From Spongospora subterranea f. sp. subterranea (taxonomy: Eukaryota > Endomyxa: Phytomyxea > Phytomyxea > Plasmodiophorida), in assembly GCA_049724395.1 (NCBI GenBank), contig JAUGWO010000303.1:1-47428 (forward strand): a stretch of 47,428 bases of DNA, in the 5' to 3' direction. A model generated the notes under the pieces. The model had not been told where the DNA came from and did not search any database. It saw nothing but the letters and a program-made list of their open reading frames with translations. The stretch's first letter is position 1, and every line of letters starts with the position of its first letter. The position numbers and the translations under genes are program-made. This document shows, in pieces, positions 1 through 8,364 of this stretch.

Positions 1-96
1 TTCCCGAAGACCCCTCACTGATGACTCGGAGCCAAATGGCAAGACGCACTACCTGCCGAGAAGGAGGAAGCCGGTCGCGCCCATTACGTTCAGCGC

Positions 97-690
97 TTGC
101 AGAGAACGGCTGGACGCCAGATCCGGCCCAGCATGACTGGTTTTTTGACCAAAGAAATTTACCGGATGGGCCAAACGCCCACGTTCCGGAAGACAACCGT
201 GACGATTACGGAGACAAACCATAAACTAGGCAACTCTGGCGCCTGGACAGTGGTGGCCAATAGAAGGGGCCGAAAGCACAAGAAGAAGGTCACGGCGAAC
301 GAGGAATCCCCGACTGACGCCAGAGACGATTTGGCCGCCAAGAGCCCTGCAACGCTCGACCCGTCGCAACTCCGACCGGACAACGTGGCCACCTCCTCAT
401 TCGAACAGGCCCCCATAGATGACCAAATCATCCAGGAGACCGCCGAGGCGGCAGATATGTCCCTCATTGTGGACCTGTTCACGTCCAACAATAGTACGGA
501 CTGGGCCGACGACGATTCTGATACGCCGATGAGTCGTTGCACCAAGCGCATGGGCTTCCTCGCCACAGAAAACGTCGACGATCGCGGTGACGAAGCGCCT
601 GTGCACTTCGACCACCTGTCAGCCAGGCCCAGACGCGACGGCCGCCCCCACTCAGGAGGAGCCGGTGGGTGCCCACGAGAGTCAGCATGA
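97..690 (+). CDS. LINE ORF1-like protein
   Basis: A 197-residue open frame ends 15 bases before the ORF2 start. It holds a basic patch (about residues 55-67, rich in R and K: RRGRKHKKK) followed by an acidic, Ser/Thr/Asp-rich low-complexity stretch. I see no zinc knuckle or RRM. LINE ORF1 proteins are RNA-binding partners of the ORF2 enzyme, and the position and basic patch fit this, but there is no direct homology that I recognise. The true start may lie further left, outside the window, since a second short frame opens at 21. Base composition matches ORF2, which supports membership in the same element. Confidence 0.5.
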   Translation: MQRTAGRQIRPSMTGFLTKEIYRMGQTPTFRKTTVTITETNHKLGNSGAWTVVANRRGRKHKKKVTANEESPTDARDDLAAKSPATLDPSQLRPDNVATSSFEQAPIDDQIIQETAEAADMSLIVDLFTSNNSTDWADDDSDTPMSRCTKRMGFLATENVDDRGDEAPVHFDHLSARPRRDGRPHSGGAGGCPRESA

Positions 691-705
691 GCCGCCTTCG
701 CAATT

Positions 706-3700
706 ATGAAGGCCGGCTCATGGAACGTTGAAGGCTTATCGGCCACAAAGCAGACAAATCTGATTGTATATATGAAAAAAACTGACTCCAGAATAATTAT
801 TCTTACAGAAACGTGGTTACGCCATCCAAACCAGGTGCCTCAACCAAAAGAAAGCCGCTGGGCGCGTAAAGACGTTATCCAACGAGAGATCCACCCGCAA
901 GCCAAACGCGGCGGCGGAGGTATAAGCCTAATTTATGACACTAACTATTTCCCGAATATTCAGGACAGCGACTTCAAGTTCTGCCGGTTTGCCCGATGGC
1001 TTGTTTTCTCTTCGGAGCGGCTAGTCATCGCCGGCGCCTATCTTAACCCAAGCCTGACCATCGATACTTTCAGGCTCTCCCTTTGCGCCTTGAAAGCATG
1101 CATTTGCCAAGGCCGATCTAGGCCAACGCACGCTGATCATCGCCGGCGATTTTAATGCTCGTTTAGGTCCCATAACCGGCGATCGAGTAGCCAACAACCG
1201 TTGCGATCCCATTATGGCACTCATCGCCGACATGGGCCTGACCCTGATGAACTCAGCGCTAAGGCGTAGCCCTGACCGGTTTACGTTCATCAGCGAGTCA
1301 GGCCGGAGCATCCCCGACCTCGCCCTGATTCTACAAGGCCGACACTGCTCCCTGTCCGTCCATGCACCGCCGGCCAACACGCCGCATCAGCTCCTGCTTA
1401 TCACGATGCCCGACGAGCTGACACCTCCCGCCCACGACCCGACACGTTGGAACTGGTCGCGGAAAGCTTTCGCCCGTGAGCCGGAAAACGCACGCTGCCG
1501 GGCGGCGCTAGAACCGGTCATGGAGGAGCTGGTCGCGGCCTGGGCCGCATTAGGACGCCACATGGACAGACAACTCACACAGGACGGCGAGTCGGATCCG
1601 ACAACTCAAGCCCAGGTCGACGAACTCTACGCCACGTGCTGCTTCCGCATTCGCGAAGCCCTGACTGATATCGCCTGCTGGCAACCGTCCACTGCAAACC
1701 GGGGACCGCAACGCCACCACCACCTTCGCTGGCAAGACCTCGACTCCCTCCCCGACTCCTTCATCATCTCGAAGGTCAAGTCAGCACTGGAGACGGGGCC
1801 AGACGCAACCATCATCACTGCAGCACGACCCAGCCTCCAGGAATTCGGAGCCTTCTACGAGCAGCTGTTCACTGCTGACCCAGGCACCCCCACTGCCCCG
1901 TTCTCCTCGGCACGCAGAGCCGCCAGCACCCTCGACGCCACCGAAACCGATGCCTTCTCAGTGGAGACGCTGACCGCCACGATCCACCGGCTGCAGTGGC
2001 GTAAAGCCATCGGTCCCGACAACCTGCCAGCAGACCTGTTCAAATGCGTCCCAGAGCCGGCTGCCAAGCTCTTTCACGCCATGTTCCGTACCTTGTATTC
2101 CCACCAGACAACGCCGTCAGTCTGGCAACGGGCGTTCATGACGCCGATCCCCAAGAAAGGAACCGACCTGCGCCTTGCCGCACAACTGGAGAGGCATCGC
2201 GCTCCAATGCCATCTCAAGAAGGTCTACGAACTGAGCGTCCGACAGATTCTGCGAAACCGGGGCCTGATCCAGCATCACATCCTCCAGACCGGCTTCCAA
2301 CCGCGAACCGGAGCCGTCGACGCTGTCTTTGTGGCCGATGAACTCACGCATCGGTACGGCCGCCTGGGCAAACCTCTGACGGCAGTGCTGCTCGATATAA
2401 GCAAGGCATATGATCGTGCTGCTCGCGCGCTGATCTGGCAGAAACTCTCAACACGTGGCGCTGATCGCCACCTGATCGGGGTCTTGCAATCGCTGCTCGA
2501 CTGCTGTTCCATTGTTGTGCGCCTCGATGGACAGGAGTCGCCGCCCGTCAAGGCCGCCGTCGGCGTCCCGCAGGGCGACGTTCTCAGCCCAGACATGTTC
2601 AATGTCTTGGTCGACGATCTGCCCGCCCGGCTCCAGGAAGCATGTGGCAACCGCGGCTGCCCATCCCTCAACGGCGTCGTCATTCCATGCATCATGTACG
2701 CCGACGACCAGACACTATTCCACTGGGACCAGCCAGGTCATGCAGGCCATGCTGAACGCCGCCCAAGAGTATGCCGAAGGACATTTTTATTCATACAACG
2801 TCCGGAAGTCGGCGGTCTCGCTACCGCTCCGCTCTAGCTGGTCCACCCTCTCACTGGCCGATCAGCCCCTCCCGGTATCCGGAACCACGTCGTTGCTCGG
2901 CGTGAAGATGGTCAACGGCATGATCGCACATGGCTCGCAACTCGCCGACCGCACTCGCCAGGCTGACGGAGCCCTGTTTGGAATCCAGCAGCTGGAGACC
3001 TTTCAGACCCCGGCCATCTCACTGGCAACGAAGGCTAGGATTATTGCCGCTTTCGGCCGCTCCCGCGTCGAGTACGGCATGGCCATCACCGATCACCGAC
3101 CAGCCGCGCTCGAGGCGGTCGACCGCCTTATCTCCAAGTACCTGGGACGATGTCTCGGTTCCGACCGCGGCAACTACCTCATGATGCGACTGGCCGGCCT
3201 GGTGCCGGCGAGGACCCGCCAGACCCAACTTCGACTCAGCTTCGAAGCACGGATGCGAGCCTGCCAGCTCGGCCCCGAAAGACATCTCCTCGCGCCAACC
3301 GTCTTTCGGGTCGCCGCCACGACTCGGGACAGCCTGTTGGCGACATCCTGGAGACGATGCCCCATCAATCGACAGGCGCAAGCCATCGCCCGCCGTTTCG
3401 CTCACGAGTACGCCCACGCCGCCGCCAACCCGCTTAACGACCTGCCGGCGCGCCCGACTCCGGCCCAGAAGCAGCGATTCCAGACAGCCGCCGTTACCTC
3501 GGCCATCAGGACCGCCTCCTGGCACGACCACCGAGCGAGCAAGTTGATGCGAATCCAACGCCAGGACTACAACCGTCCCCATCCGGTCGCCCAACTTTCC
3601 GGCCCGCATGTCGTCGAGCTCTGCCGATGGATGTGCAATCGCATTCCGGGCGCCCGATACCCCTGCCGCGGCTGCAACGGCCAGTTCCCCGTCTCCAGAT

Positions 3701-4692
3701 ATCACATCGCCCGTTGCAGCCGCGTCTCCGACCTCATCGGCCCCGAATTCGACCTCGACATGGCCCAGCGCCAGTCGACGACCACCGACAACGCGCTCGA
3801 CAGCCAGATCGTCGAGATGGTCCCAGCCATCATCTCCAAGGACGCGCTCGACACCGCGTACAGCCGCTGCCCGATCCCCATTCACGACGGCAGCCTGCCC
3901 GGCCCCAGATCCTGGCGATCTCGAGCCCGCCAGGTCCAGCCCCCAGCCCTCGACATCGCACTCCAGCGGAAGGTCGACGCCATGGCCCTGGCCATCTGCA
4001 AGATGAGAGCGATGTGCTGCTCGCAGGACCGCCAACATGGACCGCCCGACCCGCCCGTTCCCCTCGCCGGCCCGCCCGATCCTCACGCCTCCACCACCAC
4101 GGCCCCGGCCAACACGTTCCGCAGCATAACCGACCTGCCGGCGCTCACCGCCTTGCATGTCAACATCCGCCTGGCCTGCCGCGACGTAGACCGACTCGCC
4201 GTCACCATCTCCGCTGACCAGATCTCGCTCCTCCTCCGGAAGCGACCCCGACGCCCGCCCGAATCGACGACCCCCAATCCACCGGCGAAGAAGGCCCGAC
4301 CGGCACCACCACCGCCACGACCCGCGGCCGCGCCACCACAGCCACCAGTCGCGCCACCTCCCGCCGCCCGCCGCCGCCCACCCAGCACAACCGCGCCACA
4401 GCCAACCAGACGAAGGAAAGCCCAACCGCTCTTCTCCTCCAGAACGCGCGCCGGCGCCATCCCGGCCTGGTGCCGTCCACAGCCGCCGCAGCCCCCTACC
4501 GACGCCCTACCACCTGACCCTACCACAGGCAATGCGCCGCAACCCAGTGTACCTACCACGGTCGATCGACTCCGTGGCGCCGTTAACGATGCCGGTCGCG
4601 GCGCGCGCCCTGACGATGACGAACACGCCGATGCACGCAGCGCCCCGGGAACACATCCCCTGGCGCCGCACAAGGTACCACCAGACAGGTGA
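706..4692 (+). pseudogene. LINE ORF2: APE endonuclease, reverse transcriptase, CCHC knuckle (three frame changes)
   Basis: The frame opening at 706 starts an endonuclease/exonuclease/phosphatase fold: NVEGL (Asn), LTETWL (catalytic Glu), then GDFNARLG near 1145-1168 and SIPDLAL near 1310 (Asp), ending with a His-Gln pair at about 1387. The RT follows: LLDISKAYD (near 2390), GVPQGDVLSP (near 2565) and MYADDQ (near 2694, catalytic YADD). A C-terminal knuckle (CRGC...HIARC, near 3660-3717) and a long Pro/Ala/Arg-rich tail to 4692 complete it. The reading frame changes near 1100-1120, near 2172-2180 and near 2720-2760, so no full protein is made. The enzyme would nick target DNA and copy its own RNA there. 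A 468-codon open frame on the opposite strand is only a shadow of GC-rich codons. Confidence 0.87.
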
Positions 4693-4855
4693 TCGTCGTG
4701 GCTACACGACGATCCCGGTTTCGTGACTGGCAGACGTCTGCGGACGTCGCTAACGTGGCAGAACATCCAAATCCGTGAATAGGCCGCTAATGGCTCAGTT
4801 TATGCAATTTGAACGCTGGAATTAGCGTTGATAATCATAATACAGAACATAAGCT
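4693..4855 (+). other. LINE 3' untranslated region
   Basis: About 160 bases separate the ORF2 stop from the telomere-like tail. Composition falls from GC-rich to near balanced. No gene or strong hairpin is seen. It is read as the 3' UTR because it links the ORF to the terminal repeats. Confidence 0.5.
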
Positions 4856-4877
4856 CCTAAAACCCTAAAACCCTAAA
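4856..4877 (+). repeat. Telomere-like (CCCTAAAA)n tail of the LINE
   Basis: Slightly under three units of CCCTAAAA (complement TTTTAGGG) stand where a LINE poly(A) tail would be. TTTTAGGG/TTTAGGG-type units are telomeric in several protists and plants. The run is internal and short, so it is not itself a chromosome end. Either the LINE carries terminal simple repeats or it landed in or was copied onto a telomere-like tract. Confidence 0.7.
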
Positions 4878-4917
4878 TCTTGCTATACTTTTCCCCATAG
4901 ACCTGCTTGTGACCGAC

Positions 4918-5216
4918 CGTCAATAGAGAAGAATAGGGTCCACTTGATGATGATAATGGCGATAATCGACAGTCAATGAGAGAAGAATAGGGTGATCCAC
5001 TTGATGATGCGGTTTGACGGTAATCGACAGTCAATAGAGAAGAATAGGGTGATGAACTTGATGATGATAATGGCGATAATCGACAGTCAATAGAGAAGAA
5101 TAGGGTGATCCACTTGATGATGATAATGGACGAATCGACAGAAATAGAGAAGAATAGCCTGATCCCGAGATGATGATAATGGCGATAATCGACTCAGTCA
5201 ATTGAGAAGAATAGGG
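4918..5216 (+). repeat. 56-bp minisatellite, short array 1 (about 5 units)
   Basis: Repeats of a unit with the core AGAGAAGAATAGGGTGATCC, then ACTTGATGATGATAATGGCG, with a variable CGACAGTCAAT segment. The same unit in the same orientation forms the large array at 15948-19090 and a short array at 13137-13318. Units here differ by substitutions and small indels, so the array is not freshly homogenised. Confidence 0.9.
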
Positions 5217-5390
5217 TAGGTAAACCGAGAGGAGAGAAGTTAATGGTACGTAAACCAGAGGAGAGAAGTGACGGTACGTAAACCGAGAGGCGAGAAGTGA
5301 CGGTACGTAAACCGAGAGGAGAGAAGTGACGGTACGTAAACCGACTTGGCGAGAAGTGACGGTACGTAAACCGAGAGGAGAAATTCTTGT
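5217..5390 (+). repeat. 29-bp minisatellite (about 6 units)
   Basis: A tandem repeat distinct from the 56-bp unit: GTACGTAAACCGAGAGGAGA followed by GAAGTGACG, about six copies with minor variants (GGC for GGA, one ACTTGG variant). It begins where the 56-bp array stops and ends six bases before the solo LTR. The open frame across it on the minus strand is a by-product of repetition. Confidence 0.88.
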
Positions 5391-5395
5391 CAAAC

Positions 5396-5559
5396 TGTTA
5401 TGGGACGAACAGATCCTCTGATATAATCACGTGTGTATTAATACAGGCGAAGCAAAGAGTTGACAAGAATGAGAGCCACAGGTCATTCTTGTCGGGAAAC
5501 TGCGGCGGAACCTGCGGCGAAGCCGCGAATGTTAGGAAAATATGGGAGTGTTCCTAACA
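5396..5559. mobile_element. Solo LTR of the Ty3/gypsy family found at 35232-40600 (fossil)
   Basis: A 164-bp segment starts TGTTA and ends TAACA. It is the same length as, and differs by only about ten bases from, the LTR at 35232-35395, and is written in the same orientation. No internal retroelement sequence of that family adjoins it, so it looks like a solo LTR left by recombination between two LTRs. No convincing 5-bp target duplication is seen. It contains an internal hairpin around GACAAGAATGA. It abuts an older gypsy remnant on its right and a minisatellite on its left. Confidence 0.85.
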
Positions 5560-5589
5560 GACGGCGTCTAGCCGAAAATTCTAGGCGAA

Positions 5590-6150
5590 TTAGGGTTAAG
5601 CACCCAAACTTTTCTGTGGGAGATTTTGTCTTAGTATAATGCTTTAAAAAATAAGTTGAAGGTTCTCTGGACCGGGCCCTTGTATTGTAGCGGTAAATTC
5701 GGACTACGTTTTTACTGTTGAGGATATACATACGAAAAAATCCTCAATCTGCCATTCCTCTCGACTTAGGCTCTATGCTGACTCGACACTGAACATTACA
5801 GAAGATGTGTGCAAGCAATTCTCGCATGATGGCGCGGGATTTGAGATCAAAGATGTCCTGGATGTTCGCTATGATCCTAAACTTGTATTTGGGAAGCTTA
5901 TATTTCATGGCTCGGTTTTGAAGAGATTGAAAATTCGTGGGAGCCGCTAACAGAACTTCTCGAGGACTGCCCGATTTTTATTAAACGACGGCTCAAAGCT
6001 CTGAAGTCATTCCCGCCCGAGCTGAAAGACTTCTTAGTTCGAGGTGGCGATGATGCGCCCCTTAGCGCTCTTCTCATACTGTACCTGTCCGTAATACCTG
6101 TCCGTACGCATTCCGTACGTGTTATGAATACAGAGCTCTCGCTTTCTGAC
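5590..6150 (+). mobile_element. Ty3/gypsy (chromovirus) remnant: integrase C-terminal part and chromodomain (fossil, broken)
   Basis: Plus-strand peptides include an integrase C-terminal GPY/F-type piece (FSVGDFVLV, then LKVLWTGPL, 5610-5690) followed by a chromodomain-like piece containing ENSWEPL and LLEDCP (about 5830-6010). This order is that of chromodomain Ty3/gypsy elements. Several breaks are present and no LTR of its own is seen, so it is an old fragment. Opposite in strand to the two large gypsy fossils at the right end of the window. The solo LTR at 5396-5559 lies directly upstream. Confidence 0.65.
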
Positions 6151-6197
6151 TGAACGTTCTAGTTCTACGCCCTTGGGCTGCAACAGTGATTCTCCAT

Positions 6198-7882
6198 TCA
6201 CAGATGTTGCATCAGCTCCATTGTGATCATGGATCGGTCAGTAAATTGTATCTCCGAGAGCGATGAGCTGATTCTGAGAGGACTTCGAAAAGTGAATGTA
6301 GGCGACTCGTCCGGCAGTAAGCAAGAACATAAAATGAATCGATATAGCAACAAATTTGAAAATGGTTCCTGCCAAAGTTGGCGGACGCAAAAGACACATA
6401 GAAGAATTTGTTGAATATTGCTCAGGACTTGCGAAGGTTGAGTAACCTCGGGATTGATACAGGCGATGGCTTCGACAGAGAGGACAAGGTCTGGATCTTC
6501 TATCATGAGAGCAGCCGATTCCTGGTGGTTATTGTGTATTCTGATGAGCATGAGAATCAACAGGCTCAAATGATGTGCACATCGGATCTTGGTGGATCGC
6601 TCCTGGTAGCTCCATGGAAGCCTCTGGTCTCCACATGGTCATTGCTGCCGCCTGCCAAAATAAATGTAAGTACACCGATCGTGCCGTCATCAATTTGCTA
6701 ACCTGTTTCCAGATAATATTTTGCGAGTAGCGACAAATGGAACTAGTGGAAGCAACTTGTGCACAGTGTCAATATAATCAACGCAGGCGTCAAGGACAAG
6801 GTTCTCAAGAGGATCCTGATCGTTAGCGGGTGCGACAATCGCCATGAGTTTTCGTAGGTTTTGCTTAAAAAAAAGATTAAAATTAGTTAAAATAATTGGT
6901 AGACACTTTAAATTCGAAAGTAAAGTCTTGGGTTCAAACAACCCAAACTCGATTTCGATTTTGCGATCCCAATTCGTGGCCATAAAAAATGGGTGGCGAC
7001 AACGTTCATCCAACCTGGCAGAGGACTGAACGTTTTGATTGGCGAGATTAAGAGCATCAAAGGCCGCGGCAACATCATTAACATCGAGGTCATCGTGACG
7101 CAACAATGGTTCGAATGGATTGACCGCGAAGAAGCTAGTCTTCGTACCTGTTTTAAAAATTTCATTCAATGCAGAAATATTGTGAGTTGGTAGTTTTGAA
7201 CCTTTAAATATAGTTTGGACGTGGGTTTGACGCAAGTGGTTGCCATCGAACGAGGACTCTGGATGCGCAATGGAAAGGTGCTTACGCATGGATTGCTTCT
7301 CCCTGCAGCAGTAAAAACATAGAGTACATTTGAAACCAAAATGCGTTTTGATTCCAGACACAGGATCGAATGGTGTCGCGCTAGGAACCATGTATGGTTG
7401 AACCAATGGATGCTCACTGTCAGCTACATTTTCAATGATTGAAGACAAAACTTGCTGATCCACCAATTGTTGATTATGCTTATGAAGTGAATGGCGTGCG
7501 ATACATCTTCTGTTGGGGTTCATTGCATACTGGCAGGCGGTGCAAACAATCAAACATAAGTCTGGGTGAATGAAATACCCATATTGTTTGAGATATTGGT
7601 CGGCATCTGTTTCAGCACAAACTGGCAAGATGGAGGGCGTAGAAGCGATGTTTCGACACTTGGACATGTGCATTTTCAGCTTTGCAGGATTGTCGTTAGA
7701 ATAGGAGCAGTGACCGTAATTGGACATTCGAAGAGAGTGTTTGTTGCATTACGACGTATTGTGTGACGACATCCATTAGACAGTCGAATGATGACGGTCA
7801 TTTGGTGAGTTTGCCGAATATGAGTTTTTTTGGCCGAAATCGAGGCAAAGGCGAGGTTGCATTGTGGGCACGTGATTGCCAT
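6198..7882 (-). pseudogene. OrsD-type multi-zinc-finger protein, copy A (decayed, truncated)
   Basis: Start chosen at the Met of MAITCPQC (7882), which aligns with the Met of copy B. Order: a C2H2 finger (CPQC...HIRQTH), a Cys/His finger ending HMSKC, an OrsD-like finger (IVCTACQY...HSLHKH), and a fourth (CTLCFYCC...HLSIAH); then a conserved LDERCRHPFF motif, a helical region and a segment ending SSSLSEIQF. OrsD (PF12013, old DUF3505) fingers are known mainly from fungal proteins and telomere-linked helicases. Introns: 7148-7201 (54 bp, donor GTTCAA) and 6652-6702 (51 bp), both in the same phase as in copy C. Frame changes near 7720 and near 6612 and loss of everything after the 6198 stop mark it as a pseudogene. 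Copy B lies directly upstream on the same strand. Confidence 0.75.
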
Positions 7883-8133
7883 ACTCGGCTTGCATAGACA
7901 CGACGGGTATGGCGCTGCGGGGTACCGTAACGAATTGTCATGGTACCTGTGAGAGTGCACGGACTTTTGTTCGCTCTCTAAACTGGCCTGTATTGGGGAT
8001 CAAGAACATATCATATTTTTGATGTTTATGTTGAGCTAGCGATGAAGGAATTCGAATATTTGGCTATTTGAAGATACCGTTCAGCAGCATTTTACGAGAC
8101 CTTTCGAATGAACTGCTCAAAGTGCGGGTATTC
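7883..8133. other. Spacer between copies A and B
   Basis: No gene recognised. This would hold the promoter of copy A. It includes TA-rich stretches without a clear TATA box at a convincing distance. Confidence 0.4.
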
Positions 8134-8254
8134 GATCATGACCATTCATTCCTGAAGGGCTTGGATTGAATGGTAATTTTCAAAAGTACCCTATAGTCTG
8201 GGTACCCAGACTACTATGTACTGCACGTGCACTCCACGGATTATTTATACAGAG
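8134..8254. repeat. Dispersed repeat, copy 1 (second copy at 20885-21005)
   Basis: About 120 bp, from ATCATGACCATTCATTCCT to the ATACAG near 8250, recurs in the same orientation at 20885-21005 at roughly 80 percent identity, including the TCTGGGTACCCAGACT palindrome (TCTGGGTACCCAGGTAT in the other copy). It lies just downstream of the last exon seen in copy B, so it may be the 3' end of that mobile unit. Confidence 0.8.
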
Positions 8255-8364
8255 TAATCGTCTGATTGACGATTGACAAAAACGATTCTTCCGGATTTTT
8301 GCAGGGCTTTTCAACGATATATAAAGTTGACCAAATGAGAAAGTCAGTTCGTCAAAGTACTTAC

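Larger units (their letters stand above)
1..4877 (+). mobile_element. Non-LTR retrotransposon (APE-type LINE), 5' end cut by window edge
   Basis: A GC-rich block, clearly richer than the DNA to its right, carries a short ORF1-like frame (97-690), an ORF2 with apurinic-type endonuclease, reverse transcriptase and a C-terminal CCHC knuckle (706-4692), a ~160-bp 3' UTR, and a terminal run of telomere-like units (4856-4877) instead of poly(A). The endonuclease N-terminal to the RT is the layout of APE-class LINEs. Three frame changes in ORF2 make it inactive. The clade cannot be fixed by eye. The left end is not visible, so it may be longer. The right end is set at the terminal repeats, after which the 56-bp minisatellite begins. 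Confidence 0.88.

Noticed and set aside
3019-4425. 468-codon minus-strand open frame opposite the LINE
   Set aside because: Gly/Trp/Arg-rich product without domains; it is the antisense shadow of GC-rich ORF2 codons.
4856-4877. True chromosome end
   Set aside because: Fewer than three telomere-like units, with complex sequence on both sides.
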